A stretch of DNA of 64,000 nucleotides, from contig NMRA01000138.1 in the NCBI GenBank assembly GCA_002633005.1, positions 186,001-250,000 on the forward strand, read 5' to 3'. Numbering within the stretch: position 1 is the stretch's first letter; every line of letters starts with the position of its first letter. The notes below the pieces were generated by a model, which saw only the letters and a program-made list of their open reading frames with translations, had not been told where the DNA came from and made no database searches. The position numbers and the translations under genes were made by a program. The stretch comes from Phoronis australis (Eukaryota; Phoronida; Phoronidae). Positions 1-10,990 of the stretch are shown here, piece by piece.

Positions 1-2670
1 ACATAGTGCAACACAATTGCATGGTCATCAACTGAAGACAGAGTAATGGGTGTTCAAATGTGCAAGGCCACCTACCTTGAACACAAATTTTACAGGTGTA
101 GAATTACACAGCATTTCAGGGTCCTCCTTCACTTGATGGGAAAGGTGCCTGTGCCTTCTGAGAGGACATTTTTTGGGTGAGGGAAAATTCTACCCTCCCC
201 CATCATCACTATCAACAGCATCCCCCAACCCTGTCACCAGCCCTCATCACCAGCCCTCATCACCAGCCCTCATAGGCTCTGCTTCAAGTAGCCAAAACTA
301 ACATTTTGTGCTGTTTCAAATTGTTGCCTGTGTAAGTTACAAGCGACTTCAACCTGAAGGGAAATTTTCTAATCACCTGAGAGGAAGTTTTGGACCTCAA
401 GGGGGAATTTCGCATGATTTTTCAATATTTTATGTTCAGAGGGTAATGGAGCCCATACTCTACCCCAAAATCTTGGGATTGAGGGCCCTGCATTTTAATT
501 AGTTTTGCTATCGCCATTGTAAGGGTGATGTAATGATTCACATTAGAAAGTCCATGTTGCTAAATGTCCAAGAGTGAAAGAAATTGCATTTTAACTTTAA
601 CTCTGCACACTTTTGTGTTCTCACAATACCAAAGTGACCTATATTGAATGTTTCCATTCACCCCCATCATGGCCACATACATCTAGCAGAATACTTTCTA
701 CATGAAGTTAGATAACTTAACAACACAAATTAGGCCAAGCAGTTTCTAATCATTCTATCAATATCTCACTATATGCACACCACATAACACTCTTGTAACT
801 AAACTCTAGGTTCTATGAAGGACATTACCAGCCGTCTGGGGTTTTCATTTTGTCATTTAAAGCGTATTAATTAATATACCATGCATTCAGGAATGCTTTC
901 ATCCTCTCTGAATGTCACAGATTGGGTCTAAAGAAGTGCAGCAATACAACCTGGTTATTTCTCTTTCTGCATAAGATTTTCATTTAATTTTCTTCAAATT
1001 TCTAATTTTTCAACTTAGTTGGTGAGAAAGTGTAAAGAACAGGTTCTTCTGTCTCATTAAATCAGAGAAACAAGGTGAGAAAATTCCGCAGCCTTATTAA
1101 AATTTTAATCAAAATTTTTCTACATGAATAGGGTATGCGATAAGATAGTCCAAATGATCACTCAAGCACGAGTGATAAGCATAATCAAGATCAGGTATGT
1201 ACAACAGGCAAAACCTGGCTAAAGAACAGCTACCATAGTATATGGAAATCTTGAATGAATCAACGCATCTGTCAGTAAACTCTGCTAGCACCAGGAATAT
1301 ACAAACTATACGCAGGCTTATAATTAAGATTTACCTAACTTTTTAAGTTAACTGTGCTTTAAGCAAAAAAAATATTAGTAAGGGCATTTAATGCTTTGCA
1401 ACAGTGCATGTCATAAACAGATCAATGTCCACATCAACATTTCATTCACAAAATCTGTCAACAACTATCACAAATGAGATGTGCCTTTTCTTTTTCCTTA
1501 TCAGCGCTTTGTAAATACATCAAGGTTTCAGAATGTACATTTTTATCATAGCAATAATAATAAAAAAATCTTCTTTGCAACTTTCAACAAGGACATTGAA
1601 ATGGTTATTTGAATGTTGTGGCAACAACTTTAATGAAAACACGAGAAATGATAATAAATAAGCAAAATTGTTGGGTGACCCATTTTAATAGAAAAACATG
1701 TTTTCATTGAAATACTGACCCTGGAAACTAATATACCAAAAGAACATGGGGAGAATTATTGTACCACAAAAAGCCTTTCACACGAACATCCATGTATGAA
1801 TGTTTTGAGGAGTGTCAGTCGGCATAAAAGGTTAACTTTGGCTTTTTACTGAAGTTCAAAATAACAAATTAACTTTTTGCAGTAGGTGGACTTTGCAGCA
1901 CAGCGTCTATGCTTCAGTACCGAGTGAAAGATTATATTCGATATAATCAGGTGTCAAAAGTCAATGATATCATGAAAATTGTGTTTAATAACATTAATGA
2001 CCATAATGACCATTCTACCACTTCCTTATCGGAGCATTTCCATATTAAAAAATTGGAATGCAGAACATTTTTGTGATAATTTTGAACATTCTTGAGATAA
2101 TTTTGATTCCTTAGGTGCCTGCTAACTACCGAAGCCAGTTTGAAAGGCTAAACTAACTTTGCAGTTTACATCGACGCTCCTATCATACAGGATAAGTTAT
2201 CCAATCGGCATTCCAAAAAGCTCGCACAAGACAAGACATGGTGTGCATTTAAGGACATTGTTAGCAGTAGTTGGACATTCAACACAATTGCTTCTATCCA
2301 TCAAAATTCCTTGTAAATTAAAATATGAACTCAAAAATATCTTGACAGTGTTTCTCCCTAGCACATATGCTGCCTATAATAACCTCATAGAACGTGGCTG
2401 TGCAGAGGTATTCACCAAATTTTTTGACAACAAAAAGAAATTAGATAGAATAAGCACGCAACAGTCAGTAGTGGTTTTCCAAAAAATTGGCCTAAGCTGG
2501 TTCCTGGTATAACCCCTATTTTATGCAACTAAGCCTCTAATGGTAGACTGTTCCTTTTGACAACTCAGCTGGAAATCTGTGAATGATTATAGACTACCTA
2601 CTTTTGAACTTGCAATTGCGAAATTACATTTCCAGAGGGTTCAAATGTTATAAATCACTACTTTACCCAC
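1..2670. other. KIF16B-like intron 2 (part)
   Basis: AT-rich non-coding sequence. A 13-bp unit (caccagccctcat) is repeated three times in tandem at 235-273. I looked on the minus strand for the next motor exon (the KTFTYDFSF region) and did not find it. Nothing else recognised. Confidence 0.6.
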
Positions 2671-2740
2671 CTTGGCATTCTGGATGTTGATGGTGTCACC
2701 GTTGATTTCGACAATGAACTTGGACTGTAGGTCAATCTCA
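2671..2740 (-). CDS. KIF16B: KIF16B-like exon 2
   Basis: The acceptor gcattctgtttcag|TGAG and donor GCCAAG|gtgggt bound 70 nt. The first base completes the split Arg codon of exon 1, and 23 codons follow with DLQSKFIVEINGDTINIQ. This frame avoids the TGA that the exon start would give in frame 0. The exon ends in phase 0; exon 3 is not visible in 1-2670. Confidence 0.85.
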
Positions 2741-3947
2741 CTGAAACAGAATGCACATTATAAACATGAATTGTGCATTTTGGATAGGTAGGTCCCTGAT
2801 TTAAAATTGCTTTGAGAACCAGTCACTCCCGCTGAATAACAGGTGTTATTCAGTGGGAGTAGCTGGTTCTCAAATCAGGTACCTATGTATCCCACTATAA
2901 CCTATCCATCTTTTAGTACAGTACACACTTATAGACAGGCTTTGTCATATCCATGTTCTGTGTAATACCTGCCAACAGACAATATTTTAAAAAATTGTGG
3001 GCAATCAGAACAATGTTAGAAGCCATAGATTGGATATAAATACTAGTACACTTCCAAAACTGCAACTACCAGGGCAATTAATCTTTTTTCAGTTTTATCT
3101 CCTAAATATTCAAAGTTTAAGTCACCAGACCAAACAAATTGTGACCTTGGCCGTAAATTGCACAGGTAATAGGATTGAAATTAACTTAATTGCAGGGGTA
3201 AAGGATCGATCAAAGAACATCAAAAAAGGCAAACTTTATTGACACGTAGTCAATGATCTCGTTTGGGCTTCCTGGCATTTTCACTCAAAAGTTATCACCA
3301 GCTCCAGGCGATAACTATTGGGTGATAAATAACCCATGAGGATTACCAACCCTACTCCTAAATTAGTAGGGTAGGTGGACCAACTAGTATTTGGTCCATT
3401 TATTAAAATGCAGCACTTAATTTCACCGTGAACAGTTCTTAACATCTGAACTTTACCAATGCCAGTTTTGTCACTTATGAATGGCCAGGTCTATTCCCAG
3501 GGGGCATCAGTGTAAACTTTTCAATACCGTCTCTTTAAAACTGTTCAAAATTGCAGGTTAGTGGTACCCAACTGTTACGCCGAGGCACTGTCACTGAAGG
3601 TAGGCCTACGAGTCAATCAAAAGGAATAGTGGAAACGAATTCTATATCAGTCTCATGCCAGACATGGATTATTTTTTAAGTTAACGACAATAGTACAAAG
3701 TGATTAGTCTTTCCAATGAACAAGACAGAGCATCGGGTTTTAACCTTTTAATGGTATTAATCGCAAAGTAAACAGAACCGAATACGGAACGAAGTTCATA
3801 ATAGGCGCCATTTGTAAACGATTCAAATTGCTAAGCGATAGAAAGAACGGATAACTTTCAATCAAAAGCAACATATGATGAAGAATTTCTTTAAACTCAC
3901 CGTTTGTTGAGGGGTCGAACACGAACGGCAACTTTTATGTTCGACAT
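2671..3947 (-). CDS. KIF16B: Kinesin-3 motor start, KIF16B-like (partial, runs off left edge)
   Basis: Two exons, 3947-3901 and 2740-2671, join in phase to encode 39 residues beginning MSNIKVAVRVRPLNKRE and ending just before the predicted continuation of the motor domain. KVAVRVRP is the first beta strand of all kinesin motors. The following residues (E-DL-KFI-, then T-I-NAK) track the start of KIF16B as I recall it, better than KIF1 or KIF13. KIF16B moves early endosomes toward microtubule plus ends and binds PI3P through a C-terminal PX domain, which is outside this window. Only the motor start is visible, so another kinesin-3 is possible. Confidence 0.82.
2741..3900. other. KIF16B-like intron 1
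   Basis: Holds the foldback element at 2783-2890 and short hairpins near 3287-3405 (GTTATCACC/GGTGATAA; CCAACCCTACT/AGTAGGGTAGG; GGACCAACT/ATTTGGTCC). No coding sequence seen. Confidence 0.6.
2783..2890. repeat. Foldback (inverted-repeat) element
   Basis: The left arm contains ATAGGTAGGTCCCTGATTT and GAGAACCAGTCACTCCC. The right arm returns as the reverse complement (GGGAGTAGCTGGTTCTC, AAATCAGGTACCTAT), meeting at GAATAACaggtGTTATTC. The arms differ by a few bases and an 11-nt insertion. This is the shape of a small MITE. A related hairpin with GAGAACCAGT occurs at 5298-5372. Confidence 0.75.
3901..3947 (-). CDS. KIF16B: KIF16B-like exon 1
   Basis: ATG at 3947-3945, then 15 codons plus two bases up to a strong donor, AAACG|gtgagt. 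Product MSNIKVAVRVRPLNK plus the split Arg. Start chosen as the canonical position of kinesin-3 initiators, a few residues before the first motor strand. Confidence 0.87.
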
Positions 3948-6900
3948 TTTGATTAAAATATTTCGTCCATTTTCTTTCGTAATTTCATGATTAATGCCAA
4001 GTAAACGGCAACCCCGTCTTTACTCCAAGCACGCAACACTGATATTGTACTATGCGGGAAATCCGTGGACTAGTCCATTTCATACAACGGGGCATAAAAA
4101 TCGAATTGAATTATGTATGTTGCTTAGATTTGCGAATAGCGTCTGTTGTTCTAGCAAATACGGAACTATATTGCAAACTTAAATTTACATGTAGCTCTTT
4201 GTATTGGTAGAATTTTATAATAACATTTCACCAAATGAACAAGCGCCCGATGATTCAAACTGGACACCCCTTTAGTTCTATGAGGGTCACCTCAGTGAAT
4301 GAATGTCAGTTCCATGCTCTAAAATATTTTGGCATGATGTCGATCATGACTGGGAAGAGCTGCTGTTGTGGCAAACTTGTTTCGATTTTAAAAACATAGA
4401 CACTCTACGTTTTCGACTTTTTAACCATTTTCTAATGTCTTTAACATCAAATTGAAACACTTGATGAAGAAGCAACAGATGTGCACGTCACAAAGCACCA
4501 AATAGCTATGTTTGAAGAGTAGCCGGGTCCACCTCAGTTCTTTTCCGCACCAATAATTAAAAGCTCTCCGATATTTAATCAAGAATAACCATTCAATGAT
4601 AAAGTGTACTTCTGTGTTTTGAGACATAATATGACGTTACATATTCCAATACCCCCTTTCACTCCACATAAAAATACTTTCTACAAAGGACGGTAGACGT
4701 GTTTTTAACGATCTCCTTGCCTCCGTAGGCCTACATTTGTTGAAAACACAAGAAATCCGCAAGGAAATTTTTGATTAACTATTGTACTATAGTTCTCATG
4801 GGCTCAGAAATTTACTCGCATTTTTGCAACAAACTGGAAACAGGTTTCAAACACCACAAGCCGTCAGCGCACAAAAACCATTCACACTTTTTTACGCTTT
4901 GTCAACGTATTGCAAATAAACTAGATGAACATGAATGACTAAAATCAACTGTAATATCCGATGCATTCACTCCTTTGTGTAAGTGAGCAAATAATGACAT
5001 AGAAGTGAGTAGACACAATTTAGTGAATATGAATTTATATTAGGGTCAAGTGCTACTCACGCGAATGGACAGAAAAAACAAAATGACAAAACGGGACTGA
5101 CAAGGCGAAGTGATGACAAGGTCCTAGACCACTTCCAGAATTTGACTTGAATGCAGTACAAGGGTCTTACGACAGGACCAATTTACACGTGCAGTTGCGC
5201 TACCTATTGGTTGTTATCAAAACTTATTCAGCGAAATAGGAGATGAACAAAATCTATTCATTGTCAAGCACATGAACTTCTAAAATATTTTTGCACGGGT
5301 CCCCGCATTTTGAGAACCAGTTTTCTCTACTGAATGACGGGCATCAAACTGGTCCTCGAAATCGGAATGCCCCTGTAAGAACCTATTGACAAAGTAGGCA
5401 TTTTAAAGTGATTTTTCATAACTGAGTTCCTATTTCTATCACTTTCTTCACTTGCCAAAACAACTGTGTAAATTTTATAAGTTATATGACGAAAAATGAC
5501 AGTAAAATAAGTTAAACATCATATAAACACTGTTGACAAAAGCAAGACAAGTCATAATTATAGAACATATTTATTGAATATGACTTAAGTATACATAAAA
5601 TAGCAATTAAATTGGAGAAAACCCTAGGTTTCGGTGTAACGGAAAACAAATGTTTTCCAATAAAAAGCAAATAAAATGCAAGAAAAGGAGATTCAAATCA
5701 AACAACAACAACAAAAACAATATTCCATTCACTTAGCATTGGAATACTGCATAAGTTCATACGATTTCAGCTTGTCAGTTTTGAAGATAATCAGGTATAT
5801 TCTAGAGGCAAATTATACAGAAAAGTATTTTGGGTACGGACCATAGCATTTCAATATGAAACAACCAATATCTTGGTGAAAAAAGAGCATGCTTATTTTC
5901 TGGCCATAGCCAACTGCCATTTTACATGATAGTGCAGCGTTGTTTAAAAATGCCCAAATAAAAATCACCACCTCATAAAGCACTTCATTAATTTTCATTA
6001 ATCGTGTTCAGAAGACGATATAACTTACATGATGGTCTGAATGAATGGGTTTAATGAAATATATGCAAAACATGCATTCATCAAGTACTGGCAAAACTGT
6101 GCTAAAGTGCACTACATGGTTTTGATTGCATTCGTTTTTGGCCAAAATATGAGTACGAACTTTAAAATTAGCGTGTATGAATGGTGTTCAGATCTGAGAC
6201 AAGGATAATCCCACCCTCAGGCTCCTCAGAAAGGAGGCTATGCATATATGGTTGGATCAGGCTGAGCACTTCCCAATAGAAACATTGGTTCATTTGAGCT
6301 CCAACTGTTTTGATTTCTGGTCTCTCCCCTCACATTGTATTTTGACGTGTACCTGTACAGTCCATTCTTCACCTGTGTCACCTGACTGAATAATGTTAAC
6401 TTTTGTATTGAGAATGACTTATAGTGAATAAATCAAAACACGATCAATATGTCGTTATTTACATACGCGCCAATTTAAAAGTTCCAACATATAATGTTTT
6501 TCCATGATGTTAGGTCACATAAAAATTTTCTTGTGTCTTTATGGCTACTGACTCCTATGTTCATCGAAAACACAATCCTGGAATCATGGTAAACAAAAAT
6601 GCAGTGGCAGGAATACACCACACCATAAATGGTACTATCTATCTATCGCTAAGGATCCCTTCCTCAAAGTATTTTTTAACCAAACACAACAGAGGCAAAC
6701 CATTGCTACGAGTATCATTTCAACCAAAATTATACAACAGCTCAAAATTAACATTCATAATAAAGTATTTTCATTCATGACACCTACAAGAAGACATAAA
6801 GAGTGTACAATTTGATATCAACATTGCACCATATTTGTCCAAAATAACACCCATATTTGGCTCGATGCCAATGCACAAAGTTTCCAAATTTTCACTTTTT

Positions 6901-8990
6901 CACACCCACCCTCATTTTCATGATCCAAATGTCCTTGAAAGTGCCATTGTCTTTGTGAATGCAAGTCTCACACAAACTTTAGCCCGAAAAATGTTGTACA
7001 AAACTCGCTTACTCGAGACAAACCACAATTTCAGCAGCAACTTGCCCCTTTCACGTGAGAAAATAATTGCAGTAAGGCCTAAATAAAAATAAAGTTTGTT
7101 TGCCCTTACCTGACTGATCGGATAAAAACAAGCAGATTCAGAAAATTTTTTGACAAAATTTATCCGACATTTTATGTATTCCTCTACATGAAGTGCCGTA
7201 ATCAATTTCCCACTTGATTGATGACACGGCCCAGGAATTGGTCCTCACTGGCAACTTGGTTGTTTCATTACAAAAACAGGCAAAAATCCTTCCAAAATCT
7301 CAAACTTGAGTTATTTATTTCTCAAGACTCTTGAAGAAAGCGTGGCTCATTGGTTGAGAAGTAGTAGCAAAACTGATGTACGAAGTTATAAAAATTTTTT
7401 TGCCAACCTACCTACCCAGACGTTAAAAGTAGGGTTGGGTAAGGGCAAACAAAGATGTATTTAAGACTGGCCTTACCTACTAAGTTTTATTTTACTCTTG
7501 CATGCAAATCCAACACAAGTGCTCAGCTAAACTCACCCCAACACACACTTCTGAAATTCTTCACTTTAAAACGGTCATGCTCAACTTAATGTCCACTCTC
7601 CCTGTGCACTAACTGCACAATTACAGTATATAAATAACTATTCATTGTTAGTAAAATTGACTTTAAAGATTGGTATATAAATTTGCACGCCATCTAGTGA
7701 CCATTACCTTTAGGAACTATATGTTTTAAATGATAATCCAGAAAAGAAACAACATACAAACAGGATTGTTTGAAAAACTGAGGATGCATTTGACTATCAA
7801 TATCGAAACTGATCAAAGTACCTGGGTTTCTCACATTTTTTTGCATAATCTATGGGTTGCTTCTTCACAATTTATTACACCACAGGTCAGCAAATGTTAT
7901 TTACAAATGAATGGAATAAATGATTGAGTTCTAGCCACTGTATCCCGCTATTATTAACAACTGATAAAGACAAACAAAAATAATTTAGCATAAAACATCT
8001 GTGAACTGACAAATATCCTCTCAACAGGAGCACCAGTTCTCAATCCTAAAATTCAATGGCAGCTACGGTTCCAAAGTCTGTCCAGTGGGTCCAACTAGTG
8101 ACATACATAGTGGGTGAGTGAGATCCCTACATTACAGCAATGTAAGAAAGGGGGTATGAACACCCTGGATCCCCCACCCTCTTGGATTTGCATCTAAATG
8201 GTTGCCACCTAGCTTGAAGAACAGTGTATTCTATCCAGAATTTTGTAAGGTCCAGTTAACAAGATTAGTACAGCATAAAACATACTCGAGAGCCTCTCTG
8301 GCAGACTGTAAAATTCAAACTTTTGGTTTACTTCTCAATAAATACATCACACAACATAGTAATGTGAAAAAATGAAAATGACTAATAGATAATTTTATTA
8401 ATTACTGGCTATCAAATTTTGCGACATGTCTTCAATCCCCACACAGCACCCGACACACTTTTATTCATTTTAATTACTTGAAATAGTAAAACCTGAACAT
8501 GACCAGTTCATTAAAAATTTGTGAAGAACCCATCTGCTTCTATGAAACCTTTCTGGCAGACAGTTGTAGAAACATAGACCACCATACTCATCTAGGTAAA
8601 CGCCAATTTATTCGACCTTACACTCACCTCCGAAATTTCCAAATTTTACCTTTAAATAACGATGTTTGGCTTAGCCCATACCCTCAATTTATATTATAGT
8701 CTCAAGGTCTGACCACACTGTATGCAAGTGAACAAAATATGCGTTGCAATGTTGTATTAATGGGCAGCCACACAGAGCAGTACAAATTTATGTTTCTTAC
8801 CAGACATGTTTACTTCATGACTATTTTTTTTCGTTTTTGAGCCAATGCCATTGTAATTGACACAAGGTATGTCCTACAATATGTTTCTTGCCTTAGCATG
8901 AGCAAGACACCTTATTTAAAGACTGAAAGTAAAACAAGACTGTACCGGCTAAATCGAAATTTGTCCACTGTGATTGGTTCACACAGTGGA
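3948..8990. other. Intergenic, upstream of the KIF16B-like gene
   Basis: About 5 kb with no recognisable coding sequence. It contains the promoter region of the kinesin gene next to 3947, though no core promoter motif stands out. A hairpin lies at 5298-5372, a related CCAACCTA...TAGGGTTGG hairpin at 7406-7440, and an isolated reverse-oriented fragment of the CCACTAG-type monomer at about 7690-7705. Confidence 0.5.
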
Positions 8991-9009
8991 ATAAGATTCA
9001 TTACTTGGC

Positions 9010-10000
9010 AACATTTTTGTGCCAAGTATGTTGCTCTGACACTAAGTTTTCTGTATGTTTGCACTCTACAGCTCGCAATTTTTAGCACAAAATTAGCAAA
9101 CAACTTGTATCTTCAAAACAGCTGGATGCCTATTTTGGTCATGATCAGATTCAAGAAGGCAGACGTGGCGGCCATTTTGTCTTCAAATTCATATTGAAAC
9201 ACTCATTGGGGCCGCATTCTTGATGTACACGACTGAAAATCGGTATGATTATTGTACCAGATGTGTTCTATGGATGAGATGGAAATAATTTACTTACAGT
9301 CAAAGATGAAGGAAATATTGGCCACTGCGCATGCATTCCTCGAGTTTGGGGCAAAAACATATTGTCCTGTAGCCGGCACATTGTAAGACCAATTGTTAAG
9401 AAACTTTTCATGTGTTAGTTTCCTGTAACTAACTATTATCGAGTGCAGCTTAACCGGACCTTGCCTTCAAGATAGCCGACATGATACATTTTCATCCATT
9501 TTCAATCGTGCTGGGGAGCCATTTTAAAAGGGAAGAGCAAATGACAAGAATTTTTTGCATGTGGATTCTCTGAGGAATACTCTTTTGAATGACCTCTAAC
9601 AATTTTTCTCAAGAACTGTTATTGAGTTATTTGACTTTCAATTTCAAAAAATGCAAAATTTGAAAATTTTCGAAAAGTTTACAGAATTTTATGAAACTAC
9701 CTGTTCAGATAGTTTTGAATGGGCTTTCCATTTTTCGCTAGGACTTCTACTTTTTGAATAATTCGAGATTTTCTGATAACACTGTTCCTTTGTTGACTGA
9801 TTTTGCTGCACTTTTGTTGGTTTACCTTCTATTGAACAAGACTATAGCCTATTTCCTACTCATTTCTGACATCTTCGTTCATCATATAAATGTTATCATC
9901 ATGTTCATCATCGCAACCATCATCATCATCGTTGTCGTCTTCATTAAGATCTTTTCAATTAATTTCGCCAAGTGTCGCTCCTCCAAGAGCTTTCATTTCA
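9010..10000 (+). repeat. 1 kb dispersed repeat, copy 1
   Basis: Matches 44970-45985 in the same orientation over almost the whole length, with many substitutions and small indels. Shared words include TGCCAAGTATGTTGCTC, TTCATCCATTTTCA and CTGGGGAGCCATTTTAAA. Both copies end in a CAT/ATC microsatellite followed by GTCGCCAAGTGT. No terminal repeats or protein domain seen; family unknown. Confidence 0.85.
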
Positions 10001-10889
10001 ATTTTCATTTGCATGACATCACTCATTGCAACTATCAGTCATAAGCAGTGCGGACACTTCCAACAGAAATTCACTTCCTCCAACTGAACCTGAATACAAT
10101 TGGATCATCTAAATCACTCATTTGCGTGCAGTCTAGCCAGGCCTTTAATTGAAATTGCCAGTGCCTAATGAATGGGCCAAATGATACTGAATAACTTACA
10201 CTTATGACTTTGCTATGATAATACACTTCACGTATCACTGACATTATCATATAAACCCTGGATGCAAAACAAAACTAAGAAACTGTTTTTGAAAAAACAT
10301 GACAATTCTGAAATAGAAAATCCCACATCATAGCCTTTCAAGAGAAATGTCAAGTAACAGATTACGGATGAGCAGTGGAACTGTCGGTATGACGTATGAG
10401 ACAGTGACAAAATAGGCAATTTTATAGATACTTGAAATGTGGTTCTCCTCCCAATCAGATGACAATTGTAATACAAACTACAACCAGACTACCTCCAAAT
10501 AAATGCAGCTGTGTGTAAAAATACATCTGGGAATGAAAAACATGTTTTATAACACATTGGATAAACTTAAGTATGCCTGAATACTCAAACAAGTTATTTA
10601 TCCAGGTGAACAAGCCATTCTTGTGAGTAAGGGTAACATTGTTTCTTCAACCAAACCAATCTGGGTATGTAAAGTTCAAAGTTTTGAGAAATCATTAAAA
10701 GTCAATCGAACACAAATTGTCCTCTGACAACACCCTCTTACATGGGCGGCACAGCATTGAAATAAATGGGGGGTTATGACTCCCAAGCCCCCCATGGTGT
10801 GCCGCCTATGTGACCATTGGTGCGCTGCCCGTGTCTTGTGAGTAACAGAGGGCACCTCAGCAAAAAAGTTTGTCATGCAGAGGCTCTGC
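10000..10889 (-). other. 3' flank / presumed 3' UTR of the SYT14/16-like gene
   Basis: About 0.9 kb downstream of the stop codon without recognisable coding. The first part holds a palindromic foldback element (10740-10812). I could not assign a polyadenylation site, so the 3' end of the transcript is unknown. Confidence 0.5.
10740..10812. repeat. Short palindromic foldback element, copy 1
   Basis: Starts CATGGGCGGCACAGCA and ends as its inverted form (TGTGCCGCCTATG), with a G-run/C-run stem inside. It is one of three copies (also 20040-20180 and 28700-28755) and lies 78 bp past the synaptotagmin stop codon. Confidence 0.8.
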
Positions 10890-10990
10890 TCACGACTCTA
10901 ACAGAACATGCCAGCGACAGATCTCGTCACCACGGCTCTCTCTCATGTCTGACCAATGGCCGACTTCTTCCTCTCCGCTGCTGTTTAAAC
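10890..10990 (-). CDS. SYT14/16: SYT14/16-like exon 10: C-terminus with WHxL motif
   Basis: The acceptor ctatttgtcag|GTTTAA is followed by 32 codons and TGA at 10892-10890. The phase-1 entry completes the Gly of FSLG and continues [15 protein letters not shown] and CRWHVLLES, then stop. The GHW helix and the terminal W-H-x-L motif are the standard end of a synaptotagmin C2B and nearly match vertebrate SYT14. The exon is easily missed because plus-strand ORFs overlap it. Confidence 0.96.

Noticed and set aside
8040-8110. Minus-strand stretch with an HWTDFG-like word ending in a stop, considered as the last synaptotagmin exon
   Set aside because: No good acceptor and no WHxL; the true last exon was found at 10990-10890.
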